Source: Cardiobacteriales bacterium
GTDB taxonomy: Bacteria > Pseudomonadota > Gammaproteobacteria > Cardiobacteriales > Wohlfahrtiimonadaceae
DNA length: 12,913 nt
Assembly: GCA_030150565.1 (NCBI GenBank)
Contig: JASLFR010000104.1
Coordinates: 1-12,913, forward strand
Reading direction: 5' to 3'
Part shown: positions 1 through 6,402 of the stretch, one piece after another
How positions within the stretch are numbered: position 1 is the stretch's first letter
Layout: the number at the start of each line of letters is the position of its first letter
Translations under genes and position numbers: made by a program
Notes under the pieces: model-generated
Database searches by the model: none
Seen by the model: only the letters and a program-made list of their open reading frames with translations
Told to the model about the DNA's origin: nothing

Positions 1-1
1 G

Positions 2-436
2 CTCGATCTCTTTTGTGGATTGGGGAATTTTACGTTAGCGCTGGCGACTCAGGCGGGCTCTGTAATCGGTGTTGAAGGGGATAAGAGCTTAACCGATTGG
101 GCAGGGCGTAATGCGCAATTTAATCAGATTGAGAATGTGGCGTTCCATTGTGCAGATTTAACGGAAGATCAGAGCGAAGCGCCTTGGATGAACGAGCAGT
201 ATGATGCGATTTTAATCGATCCTCCCCGCTCTGGAGCCCTTGAGATGATGCCCTATTTGGGCAAGCTCGCGCCTAAGAAGATTCTCTATGTTTCATGCCA
301 TCCTGCTACGTTAGCAAGGGATCTTGCGGTGCTTACAAAAGAGTACCCCTATACGTTACACTCAGCTGGAGTGATGGATATGTTCCCCCATACAGCCCAT
401 GTGGAATCGATGGCGCTATTGATTCGTAACGACTAA
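2..436 (+). CDS. rlmD: 23S rRNA (uracil-5-)-methyltransferase RlmD, C-terminal part (5' truncated by window edge)
   Basis: This is the C-terminal catalytic domain of the TrmA/RlmD family of SAM-dependent RNA m5U methyltransferases; RlmD (RumA) methylates U1939 of 23S rRNA in the cytoplasm. The frame is open from base 2, so the gene begins outside the window and about 144 codons are visible. They hold the SAM-binding motif DLFCGLGNF at the edge, the motif DPPRSGA (near 220-240), the nucleophilic cysteine in YVSCHPATLARD (Cys codon 296-298) and the catalytic-base region DMFPHTAHVES just before the C-terminus. DMFPHTAHVES and LARD favour RlmD over TrmA or RlmC. The Cys is followed by His where E. 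coli has Asn; I recall such CHP variants in other gammaproteobacteria, so I do not read it as a defect. A strong terminator follows 22 bp after the stop. TrmA/RlmC paralogy is the only real alternative. Confidence 0.93.
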   Translation, partial: LDLFCGLGNFTLALATQAGSVIGVEGDKSLTDWAGRNAQFNQIENVAFHCADLTEDQSEAPWMNEQYDAILIDPPRSGALEMMPYLGKLAPKKILYVSCHPATLARDLAVLTKEYPYTLHSAGVMDMFPHTAHVESMALLIRND

Positions 437-438
437 TC

Positions 439-467
439 TTTAATGATTCTTAATCAACGCGTCTAAT
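439..467 (+). promoter_or_regulatory. Candidate sigma-70 promoter for rdgC overlapping the terminator
   Basis: TTTAAT (439-444) and TCTAAT (462-467) are separated by 17 bp. The -10 matches TATAAT at 5 of 6 positions; the -35 is weak at 3 of 6. The -10 lies in the left arm of the terminator, so the inferred start near 474 falls in the hairpin loop. A transcript from here would lack the left arm and could not form the terminator. This is a by-eye prediction. Confidence 0.3.
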
Positions 468-500
468 GATCTCCCTTTAGGATCACTAGGCGCATTTTTT
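459..500 (+). terminator. Intrinsic terminator after rlmD, ending 14 nt before the rdgC start
   Basis: The arms are 459-471 (GCGTCTAATGATC) and 481-493 (GATCACTAGGCGC), with a 9-nt loop at 472-480. The 13-bp stem has one G-U pair and one A-C mismatch. It is followed by an A and six T (494-500), so it fits a rho-independent terminator in the + direction. It should end the rlmD transcript, yet it lies entirely in the rdgC leader. rdgC therefore needs read-through or a promoter overlapping the hairpin. Confidence 0.82.
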
Positions 501-513
501 ATTGGAAAATATT

Positions 514-1407
514 ATGCGACTCTTTAAAAATCTTCTCATTTACAGATTTGATGAGCCTTTTGAATGGAGTGCTGAGGCGCTCAATCAGAAACTTTCAGAG
601 CTCCCCTTAACCCCGTGTCTCTCTGAAGAGATGATCTCTTATGGGTGGTTGCCCGCTTTTTCTGAAGGAGAGCTATCAGTTGAGGAGGTGGGGCACTCCC
701 TCTATTTTCGTTTAGGAATTGAAGAGAAACGGCTCCCCCGTCGAGCGGTTACTACTGCACTTGAGCGGCGTGCTGAAGAGTTAGGGGTCGATAGAGAGGA
801 TCGAAGCCGTTATAAAGAGCTTGAGGAGGTTGTTAGCGCCGAATTGATTAAAAATGCGTACCCTGAAACTCGCTCAACGACTGCTTATATCGATCGAGAG
901 CAGGGGTGGTTGCTGATTGATGCTAGCTCTTTAAAGCGTGCAGAAGAGCTTACAACCTTTTTGAGAAAGACGATCGGTTCTCTTGCTATCACCCCTCTTC
1001 TTCCTGAAAATGCATTAGCTCCCTTCTTTACTCACGCTGTGCAATCGGGGTTGAGTGATGAGGATTTCGCTTTTCTTGATGAGATTGAGCTTTCCGAGAA
1101 GAGTAAAAAAGAGGGGGGAACGGCCCGTTACAAAGGGATTCCTTTAGAGGCGGAGGAGATTCAACATACATTAGCGCTCGGTTGGCAGGTGGTGAAGATC
1201 GCGTTTGAGTACCGTTCGCTCTTAAGTTTTACCTTAAATGAAGCGTTTGCGATTAAGCGTCTGCGTGCGCTTGATGGTTTTTTTGATGAGATTGAAGAGC
1301 AAGATGATCCTCACGCCTTTGCTTATGGAACAGCATTGACGCAACAATCGATCTTTGCAGAGCTGATTCTATCGCTCCTTAAGATGGTTGAGCGTGGCGT
1401 AGAGTAG
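514..1407 (+). CDS. rdgC: Recombination-associated protein RdgC
   Basis: RdgC is a non-sequence-specific double-stranded DNA-binding protein that forms a ring-shaped dimer and limits RecA loading and activity; it acts on the nucleoid. The product is 297 residues, against about 303 in E. coli. The N-terminus MRLFKNLLIYRF matches the family's M-x-x-FKNL start, which is why the ATG at 514 was chosen over a TTG four codons upstream. Other family landmarks are LTPC followed by GWLP near residues 33-46, the EKRLPRRAV segment corresponding to EKxLPxxVI, a central acidic and charged helix region, WLLIDASSLKRAEE near 130-145 and a leucine-rich C-terminus. A weak GGAAAA at 504-509 is the only Shine-Dalgarno-like sequence. 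parE begins 23 bp downstream, suggesting co-transcription. The gene shows no truncation. Confidence 0.95.
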   Translation: MRLFKNLLIYRFDEPFEWSAEALNQKLSELPLTPCLSEEMISYGWLPAFSEGELSVEEVGHSLYFRLGIEEKRLPRRAVTTALERRAEELGVDREDRSRYKELEEVVSAELIKNAYPETRSTTAYIDREQGWLLIDASSLKRAEELTTFLRKTIGSLAITPLLPENALAPFFTHAVQSGLSDEDFAFLDEIELSEKSKKEGGTARYKGIPLEAEEIQHTLALGWQVVKIAFEYRSLLSFTLNEAFAIKRLRALDGFFDEIEEQDDPHAFAYGTALTQQSIFAELILSLLKMVERGVE

Positions 1408-1430
1408 TAGAGAGAAGAGGAAGTAGAAGA

Positions 1431-3329
1431 ATGAGTGAAGAGAAGAGATATACCGCAACGTCGATTGAAGTGCTTTCAGGGCTCGATCCTGTTCGTAAGC
1501 GTCCCGGAATGTATACCGATACCAGTCGCCCTAATCATATCTTGCAAGAGGTGATTGATAACTCAGTGGATGAGGCGTTAGCAGGGCACGCAACGGAGAT
1601 TGAGGTGACCCTCTATGAAGATGGTGCTTTAGGGGTTAAAGATAATGGGCGCGGGATGCCTGTTGATATCCATCCTGAGCATGGTGTAAGTGGCGTTGAA
1701 TTGATCTTAGGAACGCTTCATGCGGGGGGGAAATTTAATCACGATAACTACCAATTCTCAGGGGGCTTACATGGGGTTGGAGTTGCTGTGGTTAACGCCC
1801 TTTCGCAACATCTTAAGGTGATTGTTCGTCGTGATGGCTCGATTCATGAGATTGAGTTTAAAGATGGGGAGCGAGCATCAGATCTTACAGTAACGGGGAG
1901 CGTGGGAAAAAATAATCGAGGTACTGAGATTCGATTTCTCCCCGATCCAAAATATTTTGATACCCCAAAAATTGCAAAGCGACAGCTCTGTGCGCTCTTG
2001 AAGGCGAAAGCGATTCTCTGCGCTGGATTGAAGATCATTTTGATCGATCAAACCACAAAAGAGGAGTCAGAGCAGCGGATTGAGTGGCGTTATGAATCGG
2101 GGGTAGAGGAGTATCTCCACGATTCTCTCAATAGCATCGATTATCTTCCAAGCGAGATTATCTTTGGTGAGTTTAAAGGAGAGAGAGAGGAGATCCTCTG
2201 GGGCTTAGCGTGGAGTGAAGAGGGAGCACCCGTAATGACTGAGAGTTATGTCAACCTAATTCCCACAACGCTCGGCGGAACTCATGTAAATGGTTTAAAG
2301 GCAGGATTAACCGAAGCGCTTAGAGAGTTTTGTGAGCAGCGCAATCTCCTCCCACGTGGCGTAAGAATCGCTCCTGATGATACTTTTAATCATCTCAATT
2401 ACCTCCTTTCAGTAAAGATGCAGGAGCCTCAATTTTCGGGGCAGACGAAGGAGCGTTTAAGTTCAAGAGAGATTGTGGCGATCATCACCTCTGCTGTGAA
2501 AGATTTCTTCGCTCTTTGGCTCAATGCTCACGTTGAGGAGGCGGAGGCGATTGCAGAGCTTGTAATCTCATCTGCACAAGCGCGTCTTAAAAGCTCGAGA
2601 GCTGTTGTGCGTAAACGGGTCGCTTCAGGACCGAAGCTCCCTGGAAAGTTGGCAGATTGCGTCAGTAATGATGTTAATGAGACTGAGCTCTTCTTAGTAG
2701 AGGGGGATTCAGCAGGAGGATCTGCAAAACAGGCGCGGGATCGAGATACCCAAGCGGTCATGGCGCTTCGTGGAAAGATTCTCAATACTTGGGAGGTGCC
2801 GACGAGCGAAATTTTAGCCTCTAATGAGATTCATGATATTTCGGTAGCGATTGGGGTAGATCCTAATAGTGATGATATTTCAGGGCTTCGTTACGGGAAG
2901 ATCTGTATTCTTGCTGATGCTGATTCCGATGGATTGCATATTGCAACCTTAATTTGTGCGCTCTTTCTTAAGCATTTCCCTAAATTGGTGGAGAATGGGC
3001 ATATCTTTGTGGCGCTTCCTCCTCTCTACCGTATCGATGTTGGTAAAGAGGTCTTTTATGCACTCGATGAAGAGGAGAAGGAGCATATTCTTGCGCGTCA
3101 TCAGAAGAGTCGCTCAAAAATCACGCTAACCCGCTTTAAAGGGCTTGGTGAGATGAACCCTCTACAGCTTCGTGAAACAACAATGAGTGAAGCAACTCGT
3201 CGCTTAGTGCAACTAACGGTAGAAGAGGGGGGGCACCCAACAGCAATATTCAATAAGTTACTTGCTCGAGATGGGCGCCATCAGAGGCGTGAGTGGATTG
3301 AAAATAGTAGCTTTTCTAATGTTGAATAG
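1431..3329 (+). CDS. parE: DNA topoisomerase IV subunit B (ParE)
   Basis: ParE is the ATPase subunit of topoisomerase IV, which with ParC decatenates daughter chromosomes and relaxes supercoils. The 632-residue product is near the E. coli length of 630 and colinear with it. GHKL ATPase motifs are visible: EVIDNSVDEALAGH with catalytic Glu40, DNGRGMP (71-77) and QFSGGLHGVGV (108-118). The TOPRIM domain has EGDSAGG (424-430) and the metal-binding DADSDG (496-501); KGLGEMNPLQLRETT follows near the C-terminus. GKILNTWEV and the 630-residue length, without the extra GyrB insert, separate it from GyrB. A purine-rich AGAAGAGGAAG (1412-1422) precedes the ATG. parC is not in the window. Its partner here is rdgC, an unusual neighbour compared with E. 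coli. Confidence 0.97.
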   Translation: MSEEKRYTATSIEVLSGLDPVRKRPGMYTDTSRPNHILQEVIDNSVDEALAGHATEIEVTLYEDGALGVKDNGRGMPVDIHPEHGVSGVELILGTLHAGGKFNHDNYQFSGGLHGVGVAVVNALSQHLKVIVRRDGSIHEIEFKDGERASDLTVTGSVGKNNRGTEIRFLPDPKYFDTPKIAKRQLCALLKAKAILCAGLKIILIDQTTKEESEQRIEWRYESGVEEYLHDSLNSIDYLPSEIIFGEFKGEREEILWGLAWSEEGAPVMTESYVNLIPTTLGGTHVNGLKAGLTEALREFCEQRNLLPRGVRIAPDDTFNHLNYLLSVKMQEPQFSGQTKERLSSREIVAIITSAVKDFFALWLNAHVEEAEAIAELVISSAQARLKSSRAVVRKRVASGPKLPGKLADCVSNDVNETELFLVEGDSAGGSAKQARDRDTQAVMALRGKILNTWEVPTSEILASNEIHDISVAIGVDPNSDDISGLRYGKICILADADSDGLHIATLICALFLKHFPKLVENGHIFVALPPLYRIDVGKEVFYALDEEEKEHILARHQKSRSKITLTRFKGLGEMNPLQLRETTMSEATRRLVQLTVEEGGHPTAIFNKLLARDGRHQRREWIENSSFSNVE

Positions 3330-3368
3330 GGAAGATGCCGTAATTGGTCAATAGATGTGTGAACAAGT

Positions 3369-3397
3369 TTGTTTTATTAGATAGTTAGTAGTACTAT
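3369..3397 (+). promoter_or_regulatory. Candidate sigma-70 promoter for the pil operon
   Basis: TTGTTT (3369-3374) and TACTAT (3392-3397) are separated by 17 bp. The -35 matches 3 of 6 and the -10 matches 4 of 6 consensus positions. The inferred start is near 3404, giving a leader of about 95 nt that contains the hairpin at 3431-3469. The -10 is embedded in the perfect 8-bp palindrome TAGTACTA (3389-3396) and in a wider inverted repeat ATAGT-N7-ACTAT (3381-3397), which could be an operator. Only a promoter upstream of the hairpin can serve pilM, because just 24 nt separate the T-tract from the start codon. Confidence 0.4.
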
Positions 3398-3430
3398 TTA
3401 GCGGTAATTTATCGTTCATTGTAGTAGGTT

Positions 3431-3475
3431 ATGTAAGATTTTTTGGTTTTACTCCCGAAAATCTTACATTTTTTT
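3431..3475 (+). terminator. Terminator-like hairpin in the pilM leader
   Basis: The perfect 12-bp arms are ATGTAAGATTTT (3431-3442) and AAAATCTTACAT (3458-3469), around a 15-nt loop. They are followed by a run of seven T (3469-3475). The stem is AT-rich, so it is weaker than the one after pilQ. It could terminate parE transcripts, or act as an attenuator or read-through checkpoint in the pil leader, since it lies between any plausible pilM promoter and the pilM start. The opposite strand has no T-tract after the hairpin, so it is directional. Confidence 0.7.
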
Positions 3476-3486
3476 ACTTTATTTTT

Positions 3487-3494
3487 AGAGGAGG
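3487..3494 (+). promoter_or_regulatory. Strong ribosome binding site that fixes the GTG start of pilM
   Basis: AGAGGAGG is a near-perfect anti-16S match, 5 nt before the GTG at 3500. The frame is open further upstream to a possible start at 3443, but that would put the hairpin's right arm and T-tract inside the coding sequence and give a non-PilM-like N-terminus. The GTG is therefore preferred. Confidence 0.8.
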
Positions 3495-3499
3495 TTGTT

Positions 3500-4540
3500 G
3501 TGGCTAAGCGACCAACAAAAGCAATTGGGGTGGATATAGGAAGCTCCTCAATTAAGCTAGCCGAAGTTAGCTTGACGGGCGGGCAGTATGTGCTTGATCG
3601 CATGACTGTTTATGAATTAGAGGAGAATGTCTGGAAGGATGGTTTACCCCAAGATCTTGAGGTGGCGCGCATCAACTTAGAGCGTGCACTTAAGCTCTTC
3701 AATGGATCCACCAAGAATATTGTGATGTCGGTTCCCACATCAGCACTTATGGTTCGAAATGTTGCGCTTAGCGCCAATCTTAAGGATGACGATCTTTGGG
3801 ATACGATTGAAGCGAACCTGACTCAATATATTCCATTCTCAGCAGATGAAGTGATGCTCGACTTTCAGGTGATGGGTCCTTCAAAAGGGATTGCTGGTCA
3901 CAATGATGTCTTGATTACCGCTGTACAGAGAGATTTTGTGAACTTGCGCGATCTTATCGCTGAGATGAGTGATGCGAAATTAACAATTGTTGATGGCGAT
4001 GCGTACGCACTACTCAATCTAATCAATATGGTTGAGCCTACCAATACTTATACAGCATTCGATGGTGCGGCGATTATTGAGATTGGACTGTACCGCACAG
4101 GATTCCACGTCATTCTTGGTGATGGATCTCTCTATGTTCGTGAATTCCCCATCGGTGGAGAGCGCTTTACCGAGATTATCTCAGATTTAGGGAATATCCC
4201 TCTCGATCAAGCGGAAGAGCGTAAGCGAGTAGGCAACTGGGATGAGGATACTCTTTTACAAGAGGCCTTTACAGCGTTTGTCGATGAGCTTGGTGAGCAG
4301 GTTTTATCAGCGATTGAGGTCTATCTCCCTAACAACCCACAGGTGAATTTACGTCGCTACTTTGTAGCGGGGGCAACTGCAGCTGTGCCTGGTTTAGTTA
4401 CAGCACTTGGTGAGAAGATTGATCGCGAGGCGACTGCTTTAAATATCAATGAATTATTTACCCTCTCTCAAAATATGCGAGGACAATCAACCGCAGGGCT
4501 TGAGATTGCGTGCGGATTAGCGGTAAGGAGTCTATTGTAA
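3500..4540 (+). CDS. pilM: Type IV pilus assembly protein PilM
   Basis: PilM is a cytoplasmic actin-like (FtsA-fold) ATPase-family protein. It binds the short N-terminal tail of PilN and links the inner-membrane alignment complex to the pilus motor. The product is 346 residues from the GTG start, within the usual range of about 350. Actin-like nucleotide motifs are visible: phosphate-1 GVDIGSSSIKLAE (10-22), a second phosphate-type segment IIEIGLYRTGFHVI with the following FPIGGERFTE in mid-protein, and the adenosine-type motif FVAGATAAVPGL (288-299). MSVPTSALMVR and the YIPFSADEVMLDF stretch are typical of PilM. It heads the pilMNOPQ cluster and its stop overlaps the pilN ATG by one base (TAATG), so translation is probably coupled. 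No defect is seen. Confidence 0.96.
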   Translation: MAKRPTKAIGVDIGSSSIKLAEVSLTGGQYVLDRMTVYELEENVWKDGLPQDLEVARINLERALKLFNGSTKNIVMSVPTSALMVRNVALSANLKDDDLWDTIEANLTQYIPFSADEVMLDFQVMGPSKGIAGHNDVLITAVQRDFVNLRDLIAEMSDAKLTIVDGDAYALLNLINMVEPTNTYTAFDGAAIIEIGLYRTGFHVILGDGSLYVREFPIGGERFTEIISDLGNIPLDQAEERKRVGNWDEDTLLQEAFTAFVDELGEQVLSAIEVYLPNNPQVNLRRYFVAGATAAVPGLVTALGEKIDREATALNINELFTLSQNMRGQSTAGLEIACGLAVRSLL

Positions 4541-5118
4541 TGCATACAGTTCGTATAAACCTTCTACCATGGCGCGATGAAGCGCGGGTATTAAGAGAGA
4601 ATGTCTTTAAACGTATGCTCGTTTATGCATCTCTTGTTGGGGTGGCTTTAGGTCTACTAGGGCTAGGTTGGATGAAGATTCAGGTCGACAAACAGGCTGC
4701 GCGCGTACAAGCGATTGAAAGCTTTAAGAGCAAATATAGCGGAGCTGAGCAACTGTTGAAGAAGAATACGAAGACAGTTGAAGAGTTACGTGAGCGTCTA
4801 ACGGTCCTCAGTAACTTAACAGATCAACGTAATAACGTTGTGAATGTTATGAATAACCTTGCTGCAGCAGAGATCGAGGGTGTCTTTATCTACGGTCTTG
4901 ATTTCCGTGTCGATCAATTACGTTTCGGTAGTATTGCTGATAAGCGTGACTCAATGGTTGGATTTGTGAAGACTTTAGGAGAGAACGTGGGAATCACCCC
5001 AATCCCTAAGAGTGCTGAACATACTATTAAGGGTCGAAAATTGCTTGATGTGAGCTTAGAGATTAGCCCATCAGAAGTTAAACGCGCTCAAGAAGAGGGA
5101 GGGGCCAATAATGAATAG
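4540..5118 (+). CDS. pilN: Type IV pilus assembly protein PilN
   Basis: PilN is a bitopic inner-membrane protein of the PilMNOP alignment complex. Its cytoplasmic N-terminal peptide docks into PilM and its periplasmic domain pairs with PilO. The 192-residue product starts MHTVRINLLPWRDE, carrying the diagnostic INLLPWR motif at residues 6-12. One hydrophobic transmembrane segment follows at about 26-45, then a charged heptad-rich helix (about 48-100, probable coiled coil) and a compact alpha/beta domain at about 105-185. The ATG at 4540 is preceded by TAAGGAG (4524-4530) and overlaps the pilM stop; an upstream in-frame TTG at 4510 would add ten unrelated residues and is rejected. The 3' end overlaps pilO by 8 bp. 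Confidence 0.96.
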   Translation: MHTVRINLLPWRDEARVLRENVFKRMLVYASLVGVALGLLGLGWMKIQVDKQAARVQAIESFKSKYSGAEQLLKKNTKTVEELRERLTVLSNLTDQRNNVVNVMNNLAAAEIEGVFIYGLDFRVDQLRFGSIADKRDSMVGFVKTLGENVGITPIPKSAEHTIKGRKLLDVSLEISPSEVKRAQEEGGANNE

Positions 5119-5788
5119 TGATATTTCTATAGGTAAATTGGCTAATTTGCCATTTCCTATCAGACTACTTGTCGCTTTAGCAACGATGTTAGCTGTGGCA
5201 GCATTAGTCGCTTTTGTATCGGTAGTTTTTGTTACGAAGAGTAAAGATGAGCTCGCAGATTTGAAGCAGAAAGAGCAAGATGAGCTTGCACATTTAGCAC
5301 GTCTTCAGAAAGCTCAGATTGAGGCGGAGACTTATCAAGCGGCGATCGATAGTGCCGAGAAGATTCTTGAAGAGATTGGTCGTAAGCTTCCAAGCGGAAT
5401 CAATGCAGCAAGCTTCCTAGAGCAGCTCTATGATAACGCACAGACAAATGGTATTAAGGTGATCAGCTCACAACCATTTGCAACCATTACTAAGGATTTC
5501 ATTGAAGAGATTCCTATCGAGATTACAGGGTGTGCTACTTACCATCAATTAGGGAGCTTTGTCGCAAATCTTTCGCAACTTGAGCGAATTATTACGCTTG
5601 ATGAATTCTCTATGATTAAGCCAGTTGTTTATGAAAATAAAGAGTTTTCAAAAATGACTTCAGTACGTCCTAGAATTTCTAATAGTAATGATATGTCTCG
5701 TGAATGTGAGCAGGTAAATAGTCTCCCCTTCACCGCAAAGATCTCTACTTATCGTTACAACGTACAGCATACTCAAGGAGCAAAATAA
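5111..5788 (+). CDS. pilO: Type IV pilus assembly protein PilO
   Basis: PilO is the inner-membrane partner of PilN in the pilus alignment complex. The 225 residues comprise a short cytoplasmic tail, a transmembrane helix at about 17-41, a charged coiled coil at about 44-90 (KDELADLKQKEQDELAHLARL) and a periplasmic ferredoxin-like domain from about 92 with RKLPSGINAASFLEQLYDNA and a TLDEFSMIKPV strand. AKISTYRYN near the C-terminus is the usual last strand. Between these last two strands, residues about 172-205 form a polar loop longer than I recall in PilO of about 207 residues. Two cysteines (141 and about 199) are present, one in the loop. The gene overlaps pilN by 8 bp and ends 2 bp before pilP. 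Confidence 0.94.
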   Translation: MNSDISIGKLANLPFPIRLLVALATMLAVAALVAFVSVVFVTKSKDELADLKQKEQDELAHLARLQKAQIEAETYQAAIDSAEKILEEIGRKLPSGINAASFLEQLYDNAQTNGIKVISSQPFATITKDFIEEIPIEITGCATYHQLGSFVANLSQLERIITLDEFSMIKPVVYENKEFSKMTSVRPRISNSNDMSRECEQVNSLPFTAKISTYRYNVQHTQGAK

Positions 5789-5790
5789 TT

Positions 5791-6378
5791 ATGAAACAGA
5801 AATTATCATTACTATTTTCCGCTCTAATTATCACTGGTTGTGTTGAAGATTATAAAAGTAACGATACAAACGTTGATCAGTTAATGAGAGAGAGTTTTGA
5901 GCGTGTAAAAGCGACAACGAGTATTAAAGTTGAAGATCTTTTGCCTCAAAATATTTTGGTAAATCGAGTAGAAGCTTATAGCGGTACTGTTTATAAAGAT
6001 CCTTTCTTAACTCCTAAAGTGATTGAGAGTCTTTTTAAAGAGGTAGAAGCGGAGAAAGAGATTGCCAAAGAGAATATCTCGCTTGAAGTTGATCCTACGC
6101 GTCCTGTTGGTTATATCCCTGGGCCTTATGAGAGCTATGAGCTGGCAAACTTCCGAATGATTGGAGTATTTGGTCATAAGAATGGTCAATACTCTGCGCT
6201 GGTAGATATTGGAGAGGGTCGAATTATCACCTTAAATAAAGGGGATTATATCGGTAAGAACTTTGGTGAAATTGTCCGAATCTCGGAGACTGATATGGAA
6301 GTTCAAGAAAAGTACGCAACTTCCGATGGCGAAGATTGGTACATGCAACCAGCATTCATAAATTTAGAAGTTAAATAG
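5791..6378 (+). CDS. pilP: Type IV pilus lipoprotein PilP
   Basis: PilP is a lipoprotein that joins the inner-membrane PilNO complex to the N0 domain of the PilQ secretin across the periplasm. The product is 195 residues. Its signal peptide ends in a lipobox ITGC with the lipid-bearing Cys17. A long, charged, probably flexible segment runs to about residue 105 and includes the conserved DPFL (about 71-74) and RPVGYIPGPYESYELANFRMIGV, the PilP pattern of an acidic/aromatic peptide leading into the first beta strand. The C-terminal beta domain (about 112-192) carries ALVDIGEGRIITLNKGDYIGKNFGEI, close to the family consensus. AAGGAG at 5775-5780 precedes the ATG by 10 nt. pilQ starts 24 bp downstream. 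Confidence 0.95.
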   Translation: MKQKLSLLFSALIITGCVEDYKSNDTNVDQLMRESFERVKATTSIKVEDLLPQNILVNRVEAYSGTVYKDPFLTPKVIESLFKEVEAEKEIAKENISLEVDPTRPVGYIPGPYESYELANFRMIGVFGHKNGQYSALVDIGEGRIITLNKGDYIGKNFGEIVRISETDMEVQEKYATSDGEDWYMQPAFINLEVK

Positions 6379-6402
6379 CTTTTTGGTAGGAGAAATATAG
6401 AG

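Noticed and set aside
502..513. Upstream TTG start for rdgC adding four residues
   Set aside because: The family N-terminus M-x-x-FKNL begins exactly at the ATG at 514, and the TTG overlaps the end of the terminator region without a ribosome binding site.
3443..3499. Longer pilM starting within the leader hairpin
   Set aside because: It would translate the hairpin and T-tract; AGAGGAGG sits 5 nt before the GTG at 3500, which yields a normal PilM N-terminus.
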